Positions 1 through 6,920 of a stretch of 7,840 bases of DNA are shown here, piece by piece (within the stretch, counting starts at the first letter, position 1; the number at the start of each line of letters is the position of its first letter). This stretch comes from JBBQSU01 sp038234815. Its GTDB lineage: Bacteria; Planctomycetota; Phycisphaerae; Tepidisphaerales; Tepidisphaeraceae. Made by a program: the position numbers and the translations under genes. The stretch spans positions 1 to 7,840 of the forward strand of contig JBBQSU010000154.1 in assembly GCA_038234815.1 (NCBI GenBank), given 5' to 3'. The notes under the pieces are model-generated. The model did no database searches. It saw nothing but the letters and a program-made list of their open reading frames with translations, and had not been told where the DNA came from.

Positions 1-579
1 GGCAGCGGCAAAATGCCGGGCAAAGTTAATGCAATAGCAACCCACGTCCATCAGCACTCCGCCGGCCAGTTCCGGGCTGAAGCGCACATTGCCTTCGATC
101 TTCGTCGTGCGATAGCAGAAGCTCGTGCGGATCAAACGCAGTTCGCCGATTGCCCCGCGGGCCAAGGCCCCTTCCACCGCGTGGGTGAGCGGGTGACAGC
201 GGTACATGAACGCCTCCATCACCTTCAGCCCGGCCTTCTCGGCGACATCGAACATTTCCTGGCTTTGCGGCACGTCTACGGCGAATGGCTTTTCGCAAAG
301 CACGTGCTTGCCGGCGTTGAGCGCCTTGATCGTCCACTCGTGGTGCATGGAATTGGGCAGCGACACATAAATGGCGTTGACCGACGGATCGTTCAGCAGG
401 GATTGATAGTCGCCAAAAACCCGCGCGATCCCGAACTGCCGGGCAAACGCCTCAGCGGATCGAATCGACCGTGAACCGACTCCGGCGAGTATTCCGCGCG
501 TGCTCGCTTTCACCCCGGTCGCGAACTGCCTAGCGATATTGCCCGTGCCGAGGATGCCCCAGTTGAGTTTATTTGACAT
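1..579 (-). CDS. Gfo/Idh/MocA family NAD(P)-dependent oxidoreductase, C-terminus beyond the left window edge
   Basis: Reading from the ATG at 577-579 leftward gives 193 codons without a stop, so the gene is cut by the window edge; family members usually run about 330-380 residues. The start MSNKLNWGILGTGNIA is a classic N-terminal Rossmann dinucleotide-binding fold with a G-x-L-G-x-G core at residues 8-13. The signature EKP, whose lysine is catalytic or cofactor-contacting in this family, is at 96-98 (context HVLCEKPF). A second family stretch, EAFMYRCHP, lies near 122-130, and LMDVGCYCIN near 175-184 resembles the D-x-G-CY segment of the glucose-fructose oxidoreductase / dihydrodiol dehydrogenase / xylose dehydrogenase branch. 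The expected role is oxidation or reduction of a sugar or polyol in the cytoplasm; the substrate cannot be read from the sequence. No Shine-Dalgarno is visible before the ATG. A strong terminator separates it from the protease gene upstream, so it probably has its own promoter. Confidence 0.93.
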   Translation of the reverse strand, partial: MSNKLNWGILGTGNIARQFATGVKASTRGILAGVGSRSIRSAEAFARQFGIARVFGDYQSLLNDPSVNAIYVSLPNSMHHEWTIKALNAGKHVLCEKPFAVDVPQSQEMFDVAEKAGLKVMEAFMYRCHPLTHAVEGALARGAIGELRLIRTSFCYRTTKIEGNVRFSPELAGGVLMDVGCYCINFARHFAAA

Positions 580-614
580 GAATCGGAGTTTAACGAAACT
601 TCCCCCGCGAACCA

Positions 615-668
615 GAAAAACAAGGCCGGGCGGAGGGAAATTATACCCTCCGCCCGACATGCTTTTTT
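615..668 (-). terminator. Bidirectional intrinsic terminator downstream of the HtrA-type protease gene
   Basis: An 11-bp perfect GC-rich stem, CGGGCGGAGGG at 627-637 pairing with 646-656, encloses an 8-base loop (638-645). A5 lies to the left at 616-620 and T6 to the right at 663-668, so either strand would make a hairpin followed by a U run. The A and T tracts can themselves pair beyond a small internal bulge, as is common in bidirectional terminators. The U run starts six bases after the GC stem, slightly further than ideal. On the minus strand it ends transcription from the protease gene (stop at 720). Confidence 0.8.
640..645 (-). promoter_or_regulatory. Possible -10 hexamer TATAAT inside the terminator loop
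   Basis: The minus strand reads a perfect TATAAT in the loop of the terminator hairpin, 60 bases before the oxidoreductase ATG. No good -35 is seen at 16-18 bases (the sequence there is a run of A). It is the best -10 match I see in front of the oxidoreductase gene, but it may be chance in an AT-rich loop. Confidence 0.25.
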
Positions 669-694
669 CTTCGAAACACGAGCCGATACCATAG

Positions 695-723
695 ATAGCC
701 GGCTGCGATCAACGCCCGGCTAT
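695..723 (-). repeat. Inverted repeat spanning the protease stop codon
   Basis: ATAGCCGG at 695-702 is exactly complementary to 716-723, with a 13-base loop. The right arm contains the TAG stop of the protease gene (720-722). On the minus strand this hairpin begins at the end of the coding region and lies about 40 bases before the main terminator; it could stabilise the mRNA 3' end. On the plus strand it is followed by T5 (723-727), but no plus-strand gene ends here. Confidence 0.5.
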
Positions 724-2282
724 TTTTCGACCGCCGGGATGAACCGGAACAGTGATCCTTCCCGATTGGTGACATAAAGGCGCACGCCCTTGCCTTCTTC
801 GACCGCGCTCAGGGCGTCGCGGGCTTCCTTGGCCGTGGCGACTTTCTTCGATCCTACTTCCGTAATGAGGTCGCCCACTTGCATACTGCCCCGGGCCGCG
901 CGGGATTTAGCCTCAAGGTCGGTCACCACCGCACCGGCTTTTTCTTCGCCGAGATTAAATTTCCCTCTCAAGTCCTCGGTTAAGTTCGAGAGCGTCATGC
1001 CCAGGACCTCGGCCTGGGCTTCGTCGTTGCCGTCGGCCCCGCGCGGCTTTCGCCCGCTGGCCATGCTCAGGTCCTCCGGCTGCTCCCCCAGCTTGATACT
1101 CACCTCCTGATTCTTGCCATCGCGAAACACCTGCAAGGTCACGTCCTGGCCGGGCGAGGTTTCGGCGATCTTATTGCGCAGTTCAGTCGTATTAAGCACT
1201 TTGTGGCCATTGATGCCCGTGATGACGTCGCCGTGTTTCAACTTGCCGCTGGCCGGCGTATCGGCGTAGCTTTGGGCCACCAGCACGCCCTCTGTATCAG
1301 TATATCCCAGGCTCTTGCCCAGCTCCGGCTGTTGGGAAATGTCCTGAATCTTCACGCCCAGCCATCCACGGACCACTTTGCCTTTCTCTTTTAGTTGCTT
1401 GTAGATCAGCTTCGCCTGATTGGAAGGAATGGCAAAACCGATGCCCTGGAAACCCCCGCTGCGCGACGCAATGGCAGTGTTGATCCCCACTACCTCCCCA
1501 CGGACGTTGACCAGAGGCCCGCCGCTGTTGCCGGGGTTGATCGGCGCATCCACCTGGATGAAATTCTCATACCCGCCCTGCCCCAGAATTCCCACGCGAT
1601 CGCGATTGAGCGCACTGACAATGCCGTGCGTCATCGAACCGATATAGCCAAAAGGCGAACCGAAGGCCATCACCCAATCCCCACGGTCCAGTTGATCGCT
1701 GTCGCCCCACTTGGCCGCGACGAGTTTATCGGCTTCGATTTTGATCACGCACACGTCGGTCTTGGGATCGGTCCCCAGCACTTTGCCGTTGTGTATCTGT
1801 CGGCCGTCGGCCAGGGTAATCAGCAATTCACTCGCCCCGCCGCCCACGTGGTTGTTGGTGACGATGTAGCCGGTGGAACCGTCCGTGTCGATAATCACCC
1901 CGCTGCCCGTGCCGATCTGCTCCATGTCCCCGCCGTCATCGCGCAAACCCGGCGGCAGGTCAGGAGTTCCGTCGCCATTCCGGTCAGGAAAAAACCGCCG
2001 AAGCATGTCGTCGTCCATGCGCGGGTGATGGGCGGCGCCTTTGACGGTCTTGCGCACGTTGATATTGACCACGGACGGCTCGACCTGGTGTCCGATCTTG
2101 CGGAAAACGGTGGCCAGGTCGGCGATTTTTGAGATTTCGCCCTGCGTCGGTGGGCTTGTGTCAGATTTGTCTTGCGCCTGCGCTGAAGGGGCCTCTCGAA
2201 ATAAAGCCGTTCCGAAAAACCCGCCTGCACCGGCGGAAGTACACAGTGCCAGCACGGTTAGCGAACGTTGCATTCGGTTCAT
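720..2282 (-). CDS. Periplasmic Do/HtrA-type serine endoprotease with two PDZ domains
   Basis: This 520-residue protein has the DegP/DegQ/MucD layout and should degrade or refold damaged envelope proteins. The N-terminus is a Sec signal peptide: a basic start, a hydrophobic core at about 9-28, and a likely cleavage after SAQA at 33-36. The trypsin-like domain (about 55-300) carries the full triad: His145 in TNNHV, Asp176 in DPKTDVCVIK and Ser253 in NPGNSGGPLVN. PDZ1 spans about 303-398, starting at GWLGVKI, and PDZ2 about 423-518, starting at LGMTL. An upstream in-frame ATG at 2288 would add two residues, but AAGGA at 2290-2294 sits only one base before it and seven bases before the ATG at 2282, so 2282 is preferred. 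The protein is longer than the roughly 450-475 residues of E. coli DegP/DegQ, partly through an acidic insert near residues 85-122. It lies 50 bases after panB and ends at a strong terminator. Confidence 0.96.
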   Translation of the reverse strand: MNRMQRSLTVLALCTSAGAGGFFGTALFREAPSAQAQDKSDTSPPTQGEISKIADLATVFRKIGHQVEPSVVNINVRKTVKGAAHHPRMDDDMLRRFFPDRNGDGTPDLPPGLRDDGGDMEQIGTGSGVIIDTDGSTGYIVTNNHVGGGASELLITLADGRQIHNGKVLGTDPKTDVCVIKIEADKLVAAKWGDSDQLDRGDWVMAFGSPFGYIGSMTHGIVSALNRDRVGILGQGGYENFIQVDAPINPGNSGGPLVNVRGEVVGINTAIASRSGGFQGIGFAIPSNQAKLIYKQLKEKGKVVRGWLGVKIQDISQQPELGKSLGYTDTEGVLVAQSYADTPASGKLKHGDVITGINGHKVLNTTELRNKIAETSPGQDVTLQVFRDGKNQEVSIKLGEQPEDLSMASGRKPRGADGNDEAQAEVLGMTLSNLTEDLRGKFNLGEEKAGAVVTDLEAKSRAARGSMQVGDLITEVGSKKVATAKEARDALSAVEEGKGVRLYVTNREGSLFRFIPAVEK

Positions 2283-2289
2283 CGTCATT

Positions 2290-2294
2290 TCCTT
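2290..2294 (-). promoter_or_regulatory. Ribosome binding site that decides the protease start
   Basis: The minus strand reads AAAAAGGAA directly before ATG ACG ATG. AAGGA at 2290-2294 is one base from the first ATG (2288) but seven bases from the second (2282), the normal spacing, which supports initiation at the second ATG. Confidence 0.6.
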
Positions 2295-2332
2295 TTTGTT
2301 GGGTTTTCAAAAATCGTTGTATACAGCAGAAA

Positions 2333-3199
2333 TTATTGGTGGCCCGCCGGACTTTTTCCGACAAATTTTTCTTTTTCTTCCCGCGGCATCTCATATTGAT
2401 GCTCAGGCGCCGGATACGCGCCAGCCACAATCTGGTCCGCATACTGTCCGTAGGCCGTGCGCAACGGCGTAGCCATGTCGGCCAGAACCGGAACGAACCG
2501 CGGGCGATGGGCCGTCATCCCCAGCAAGTCCTGGGATACGACCACGCTACCATGGCAGGCCGGCCCGGCCCCGCAACCTATGACCGGGATGCCCGTGGCA
2601 TCGACCACGGCCCGGCCGACTTCAGGCGGCACCGCTTCAAGCAAAAGCGCCGCCGCCCCGGCAGATTCCATCTGGCGAGCCAGCGCCACGATCTGTTCGG
2701 CCTCGTCTACGGTCCGGCCCTGATAGCGATAGCCGCCCAGTATGCCCACCGCCTGTGGACGCAGCCCCACATGCGCCATTACCGCAACACCGGCATCGGC
2801 CAGTGTTTGCACTTGTTGGGCATGGCCTTGGGCCACTTCAAGTTTAATGCAGTCACAGCCGGAAAGTTTCATCATCCGCAGGGCATTGCGCAATCCCTGC
2901 TGCGGAGAAACCTGGTACGAACCAAACGGCATGTCGGCAATAAGCAGGCAGTTCGGTGCCCCACGACGCACGGCGCTGGTGATCTCGATCAAGAAATGCA
3001 GCGAGATGGGCAGGGTAGTCGGATAGCCTAAAATGACGTTCGCGGCCGAGTCGCCCACGAGCAGCAGCGGAACACCGGCCTCCTGCATGAGCTGCGCGTT
3101 GAGATAGTCGTAACAGGTGAGCATGGCCACCTTGTGGCCGGAGCGCCGGGCGGCGCGTAAGTCGTTTAATGTGAACCGTTTGGTTAACGCTTGGGACAT
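2333..3199 (-). CDS. panB: 3-methyl-2-oxobutanoate hydroxymethyltransferase (ketopantoate hydroxymethyltransferase)
   Basis: PanB transfers a hydroxymethyl group from 5,10-methylenetetrahydrofolate to 2-oxoisovalerate, giving ketopantoate, the first committed step to pantothenate and coenzyme A, in the cytoplasm with Mg2+. The 288-residue TIM-barrel protein aligns by eye with E. coli PanB throughout. The metal ligands are Asp50 (LLVGDS) and Asp89 (IADMPF). Lys119 and Glu121 (CIKLEV), His143 (MAHVGL) and the catalytic-type Glu188 (LLLEAVP) are all present, followed by PVIGCGAG at 205-212. A short charged tail (about 270-288) extends past the usual YP-x-x-EH end. The frame stays open upstream to a possible start at 3280, but that would overlap the glycosyltransferase end and add 27 residues unlike PanB; MSQALTKRFT at 3199 fits the family. 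No Shine-Dalgarno is visible. It lies 59 bases after the upstream gene; panC and panD are not in the window. Confidence 0.97.
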   Translation of the reverse strand: MSQALTKRFTLNDLRAARRSGHKVAMLTCYDYLNAQLMQEAGVPLLLVGDSAANVILGYPTTLPISLHFLIEITSAVRRGAPNCLLIADMPFGSYQVSPQQGLRNALRMMKLSGCDCIKLEVAQGHAQQVQTLADAGVAVMAHVGLRPQAVGILGGYRYQGRTVDEAEQIVALARQMESAGAAALLLEAVPPEVGRAVVDATGIPVIGCGAGPACHGSVVVSQDLLGMTAHRPRFVPVLADMATPLRTAYGQYADQIVAGAYPAPEHQYEMPREEKEKFVGKSPAGHQ

Positions 3200-3205
3200 A
3201 GCACG

Positions 3206-3211
3206 ATTGTA
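3206..3211 (-). promoter_or_regulatory. Possible -10 element immediately before panB
   Basis: TACAAT on the minus strand (five of six consensus positions) ends six bases before the panB ATG. A TTCAAC at 15-base spacing is a poor -35. If used, transcription would start at or next to the ATG, giving a leaderless mRNA, consistent with the missing ribosome binding site. Confidence 0.3.
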
Positions 3212-3258
3212 GCCCGGCGATCGCGCGTTGAATACCGCAGCGCCGTGCCAATGCGCCA

Positions 3259-4458
3259 CTAGGCCGCCAGTTGCAGGCACGCCTGTCGGGCGTGCAGGTA
3301 TTTGGGTTCCCAGAGCCTCAGCACGGGACCGCTGAAATGCCGTTCGACTGCGGCCATTCGCTCGTCGATATGCGCCGGGTTGATGTTGGACATCACCACG
3401 CCGTCGATCGAGCCATCAAAGGCGTGGGAAAGAGGCAATACCGGCTTGCCACGATAGTTCAGCCCGCGAAATGCCGGCCCGTCATCGGCAACGGCGACTA
3501 CTTCCAATCCCGCGTTCATGCAGGCCGACCAAGTAGCAAAGAGATTCTTGCTGAAATCAGCAATGACAACCCTTTGCGCACCATTTCGGGAGGCCCAGTC
3601 TTTTACGATGCGGCGCTGATGGAACAGCCCGAACACCGATTCAATGGCGCCGAAGTGCATGATTTTTCGCTCGTGCGCGCTTTGCCCCTGTGACCAGCGC
3701 CAGGCGCCCCAGAGGGCACGCTTCATGGCGAGGTGGAAGCCGTTGCTTCGGCCGATGGCACCGCAGCGTAACGTCCAATCCTCGGAATAGGCGCGCCGCA
3801 AGTTCTCGGGCAAAAAACGATCGGCCACGATCAACGTGTTGCGAAAATCCATGTACTGAACCGCCTGATCGGCCCGGCCTGCGCTGCGCACCTTTTCGCG
3901 CATAAACACAACGTCTTCGAATCGTTCGACTCGAAACCCCGCGTTCCAAATCCGCAGACTCAGGTCGTATTCTTCGGCCTGGCCGAAGATTTCCGGTGAG
4001 TAGCCCCCCACCGCCTGCAACACCGACCGCCTGAAGCACGTCGCCCCGCTCATTACCATCGACGGAAACGCCGGCGCTTCAAATGATCCATCGGCAAGCC
4101 GCACGTTGGCGACGACTGCGGCCGTTCCGGGCATTTCATCCAGGTAATTCAACATGCTGCCCACCGCCCGGGCATCCTGTGGATAGCTGTCGTCAACAAG
4201 GCAGATCACATACTCGCCGGTGCATCGATTCAAGGCATGATTGCGCGCAGGCGTTCCCTCATTCGTGGGCAAGCAAATCAACTTGACCGAAGGGAACGCC
4301 CGCTGAACCGCTGCGGCCGTTCCGTCGGTCGAGCCGTTGTCCACCACCCACACATCCCAAGCGCCCCCGGGCAGCGGGGTGCGGGCGGCAAGGCGACCCA
4401 AGGTCGCCAGCAAACTGTCTTTGCGATTAGACGAAATAATGACATAGCTCAGGCGCAT
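3259..4458 (-). CDS. GT2 family glycosyltransferase with C-terminal Rossmann-like domain
   Basis: This 399-residue protein begins with a GT-A family 2 domain (about 1-215): SYVIISSNRK at 4-13, VVDNGSTDGT at 38-47 for nucleotide-sugar binding, NEGTPARNHAL at 66-76, and CLVDDS at 86-91, whose aspartates fill the DXD-like metal site. AEEYDLSLR at 161-169 corresponds to the ED-x-D-L-x-x-R acceptor/catalytic segment, with Glu162, Glu163 and Asp165. A basic, Trp-rich linker (about 225-290) leads to a second alpha/beta region (about 294-385). There QRVVIADFSKN, LEVVAVADDGPAFRG, KPVLPL and DGVVMSN resemble the small Rossmann-like sensor domains attached to polysaccharide enzymes, though the usual glycine-rich loop is replaced. 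No membrane segments are evident, so it should act in the cytoplasm. It overlaps the upstream gene by 10 bases and has GGAG eight bases before the ATG, indicating translational coupling. The substrate is unknown. Confidence 0.88.
   Translation of the reverse strand: MRLSYVIISSNRKDSLLATLGRLAARTPLPGGAWDVWVVDNGSTDGTAAAVQRAFPSVKLICLPTNEGTPARNHALNRCTGEYVICLVDDSYPQDARAVGSMLNYLDEMPGTAAVVANVRLADGSFEAPAFPSMVMSGATCFRRSVLQAVGGYSPEIFGQAEEYDLSLRIWNAGFRVERFEDVVFMREKVRSAGRADQAVQYMDFRNTLIVADRFLPENLRRAYSEDWTLRCGAIGRSNGFHLAMKRALWGAWRWSQGQSAHERKIMHFGAIESVFGLFHQRRIVKDWASRNGAQRVVIADFSKNLFATWSACMNAGLEVVAVADDGPAFRGLNYRGKPVLPLSHAFDGSIDGVVMSNINPAHIDERMAAVERHFSGPVLRLWEPKYLHARQACLQLAA
4449..4458 (-). other. Ten-base overlap of two glycosyltransferase genes with internal ribosome binding site
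   Basis: The minus strand reads AAAATGCGCCTGA: the ATG of the GT2 gene (4458) precedes the TGA of the larger gene (4449-4451) in another frame. GGAG at 4467-4470, inside the upstream coding region, is spaced eight bases from the ATG. This arrangement suits translational coupling and fixes the GT2 start. Confidence 0.85.
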
Positions 4459-6770
4459 TTTCGTAACTCCGGTTGTGCCCCTTCCGAGGCGAGGGTTTGG
4501 CTGATCTCACGCAAGACTCGCCGCAGGCCGTTGACATAGCTCAAGCGGCCTTCCGTGCTTTCCCGCTGCTCGTCAACGATCTGCGACCGCGCGTCGGCAT
4601 CGTTTACGAAACGTTCGACGAGTGACTTCAAGCCGGCGCGGTCGTTGAAGAGGATTTCATCCATCCGCGGAAGCGCCTGGGCGCCGGGCACGAGCAATCG
4701 GCATCGCTCCCAATCACGCACCAGGGCGATGCAATCGCCATGCTCCGCCATCGACTGACACCGGGTCAGCAATTGCTCCAGATCCGGCCGACCTGCGGGA
4801 TCGACCATCGCGCGCGCTTCGGCATTGGTTTCGGCAAGCGCCGACCCGTGTTGGTGAAGGAAGCCGCTTAACTCCTGCGTGAGGTGATTAGACGGATGAT
4901 CGCGGACGAGGAAGAAGCCGCCGGCGAAAATCCCGGTGAGCAGGCGCGTGCGCGTGAAGCATGCGTAGGGTTCGACCTGGAGATTGAGCCGCGTGCGGCG
5001 CGTTAGGTTTTCGAGCGCCGCGCCGGCGGCGACAGGCCCACGGGCAAACGCCGCAAACCGCGGATGGTTTTCCCAGCCGTGTCCGTAGAGCGCAAATTTC
5101 AAGCCCAGTTCACCAGCTACATCAGCAGCCCAACCCAGTGCCTGCTGCCTATACAACGTACTGTTGAGTCGATCGAAGATCGATTCAACCAGCAGATGCA
5201 TTCCCGCGGCATTGAGAGGCCGGGGCAAATTTAACTCGCGCTCGCTGTCCAGCAGAGTGCCGCGCACCTCGATATGCGTCGCCAGTGACGCGGCGGAATC
5301 ATACGTCCGCGCCAATCGCACGCTGACATGCTCAATCAGCTTCATCACGTCCGGGTCATGCCCGGCCCAGCGCTGGCGAAGTTCCTGCATCGCGGTCGCG
5401 GTCGTATTAGACGCATTGGAGACGCACGCCAGGTCGTCGCCGGTACTGGTCCAGTGCGTCGGGCGGATCGGTACGCGGCCCAGTTGTGGCAGGCTGATGA
5501 GCTGCCGCTTGGGATATTGATGCGCCGTTGCGAAGTAGTTTGACATCCCGCTCAGCACAAAATCCCGACTCGTAACCGACTTCCCCGCCAGTTGATTCGT
5601 CAAATTTGGCAGGTGTTCCTGTATCCAGCAGCAGAACGGCAACTTGGCGGGGAATACGTCGGCGTGTTCGGCGCGCAAGTGGTCGATCTGAAACACCAGA
5701 TCAGGCTTGAAATCCCGCAGGGCCTTGCGGATCGCCGGTTTGGACAACCGGTGATGGGCCGTCGGCTCTATGACGATGTGCGTCTGACAGCCGATCTGCT
5801 CAAACGCCTCCGCGGAGTGACGGATGGAATGCTGAAGGACCGTGGAAAATCGCGTGCTCAAGAGCAAAACGCGCGGGCGGCGCGGGCGATCGGTGCTGAA
5901 TAATTCGGCCAGCTCCGCGTGCTCAAGTCCTGAGCAATAGGCCTCAACCTCACCGCGCAGCGCTTCATCCAAGCGGTTCAGGCGCGCCCCCACCGCTGCC
6001 AGCTTTTCGCTTATCGACTCGGCATCGATCGCCTGACTCACGCTCACCGTCGGCATCGGCTTGTAAAGATCATCCAGCAGCGCCTGACCGAAGGCATCGC
6101 ACCAGCTTGAACCGATGAACCACGAGAACCGTTTCTGCTCGATCGGTCCACTCGGCCCGCTATAGTCGTGCATCATCAGGCAGTTCAACACCACCTGTGG
6201 TTCGCTTTCAATCACGTAGATGACTTGCTCCGTGTCCAGCAATAGCTTTGGCGGTTGTTGGGCCAATGCGTGCAGGAAATAGCCGTCGCCAATTCCGCAG
6301 AGCGCCAGCGTCTCTCCCTTAGACAAGCTTGTACCAAACTGCTGCCTGATCTTGTTGAGCGCAGCCAGCGGAGAAGTGCCGGGCGTCAAAGAGATTTTTC
6401 GCCCATCCGGCCCCTGATAAATATTGATGGGCAACCCGTCGGGCGCGTGCGACAGCGTATATCCTGGGTTGCCCGGACAGTTCAGCAGCACCTGATACAC
6501 CTCGGGCCGGTGGATCTGCAGGGCTGCCAGATTGACGACCATCCGCCGGCGCATCTCCGTGTCCACGTCGCGCCCGTCAATGCGCGCAAAGCACTCGGCC
6601 GAATCCCGCCACCGGCGCTTGCGTAAGTGCAGTTCTGCCGCCAGCGCCAGCACCGGACGCGCCCAAGGCGTTCGAACGCTCGAAAGCAGCAAGTCCGCCT
6701 GATCGAGCGCCCCATCGGCAATGGCCTGAGCCAGCGATTCAGGATCGGCATGGAGCTTCGATGGATTCAT
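4449..6770 (-). CDS. Large multidomain glycosyltransferase: helical repeats, Maf/MptE-like region, CgeB-like GT-B half
   Basis: This is a 773-residue cytoplasmic-looking protein with no signal peptide or membrane segment. Residues about 10-95 are helical and TPR-like (DQADLLLSSV, LALAAELHLRKRRW, DSAECFARI). Residues about 128-250 look like the Rossmann-like module of Maf flagellin glycosyltransferases and MptE-type proteins: ETLALCGIGDGYFLHAL at 153-169, IYVIESEPQVVLNCLM at 184-199, then FSWFIGSS. From about 298 a GT-B glycosyltransferase follows, with an N-terminal lobe (PRVLLLSTRFST, DLVFQIDHLR, PFCCWIQEHLPNL at 378-390) and a C-terminal lobe. The latter holds LKFALYGHGWE at 557-567 and TRLNLQVE, TRTRLLTGIFAGGFFLVRDH around 593-625, resembling CgeB / Glyco_trans_1_2 proteins. 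It probably glycosylates a surface polymer or protein; donor and acceptor are unknown. The ribosome binding site is weak (GAG about ten bases upstream). It is the first gene of the minus-strand run and its TGA lies inside the start of the next gene. Confidence 0.82.
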   Translation of the reverse strand: MNPSKLHADPESLAQAIADGALDQADLLLSSVRTPWARPVLALAAELHLRKRRWRDSAECFARIDGRDVDTEMRRRMVVNLAALQIHRPEVYQVLLNCPGNPGYTLSHAPDGLPINIYQGPDGRKISLTPGTSPLAALNKIRQQFGTSLSKGETLALCGIGDGYFLHALAQQPPKLLLDTEQVIYVIESEPQVVLNCLMMHDYSGPSGPIEQKRFSWFIGSSWCDAFGQALLDDLYKPMPTVSVSQAIDAESISEKLAAVGARLNRLDEALRGEVEAYCSGLEHAELAELFSTDRPRRPRVLLLSTRFSTVLQHSIRHSAEAFEQIGCQTHIVIEPTAHHRLSKPAIRKALRDFKPDLVFQIDHLRAEHADVFPAKLPFCCWIQEHLPNLTNQLAGKSVTSRDFVLSGMSNYFATAHQYPKRQLISLPQLGRVPIRPTHWTSTGDDLACVSNASNTTATAMQELRQRWAGHDPDVMKLIEHVSVRLARTYDSAASLATHIEVRGTLLDSERELNLPRPLNAAGMHLLVESIFDRLNSTLYRQQALGWAADVAGELGLKFALYGHGWENHPRFAAFARGPVAAGAALENLTRRTRLNLQVEPYACFTRTRLLTGIFAGGFFLVRDHPSNHLTQELSGFLHQHGSALAETNAEARAMVDPAGRPDLEQLLTRCQSMAEHGDCIALVRDWERCRLLVPGAQALPRMDEILFNDRAGLKSLVERFVNDADARSQIVDEQRESTEGRLSYVNGLRRVLREISQTLASEGAQPELRKCA

Positions 6771-6773
6771 CGT

Positions 6774-6779
6774 TGTAAT
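6774..6779 (+). promoter_or_regulatory. Possible -10 element for a plus-strand small RNA
   Basis: TGTAAT on the plus strand matches five of six positions of TATAAT, just outside the glycosyltransferase start codon. The -35 region at 17-base spacing (TGGAGC) matches only half of TTGACA. A start near 6786 would precede the inverted repeats and terminator-like hairpin described separately. Confidence 0.2.
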
Positions 6780-6808
6780 CTCAACCGGCGGTCCAACCCT
6801 TAGCCTCG

Positions 6809-6855
6809 TTATCGGACACGCCCAAGCCGCTCAATGAGCAAATCCCGTCCGATAA
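6809..6855. repeat. Nested inverted repeat in the divergent intergenic region
   Basis: TTATCGGAC (6809-6817) and GTCCGATAA (6847-6855) are exact reverse complements, separated by 29 bases. Within that gap, GCTC (6829-6832) and GAGC (6836-6839) form a second small hairpin. The pair could be a two-helix RNA element on either strand or a binding site for a dimeric regulator between divergent genes. Confidence 0.5.
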
Positions 6856-6920
6856 ATTCAACCGTTCCCTAGTGGCGATCGATATGAAAGACGACGTGAG
6901 TTTTACGGGTTTCAGCGCTG

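Noticed and set aside
2240..2249. Possible lipobox (VLALC) in the protease signal peptide
   Set aside because: The residue before Cys is Leu rather than Gly/Ala/Ser, the hydrophobic core continues past it, and a good SAQA cleavage site follows.
1395..3031. Long plus-strand open frames (245 and 300 codons) opposite the protease and panB genes
   Set aside because: They are antisense to genes with complete catalytic motifs, rich in His/Arg as expected for complements of GC-rich codons, and show no family features.
3217..3224. GCGATCGC palindrome upstream of panB, like the HIP1 repeat of cyanobacteria
   Set aside because: I noted only this single full copy in the window, which is expected by chance in GC-rich DNA; nothing else suggests a cyanobacterium.
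3200..3280. N-terminal extension of panB to an upstream start
   Set aside because: The added 27 residues overlap the glycosyltransferase end and do not resemble PanB, whose family start fits MSQALTKRFT.
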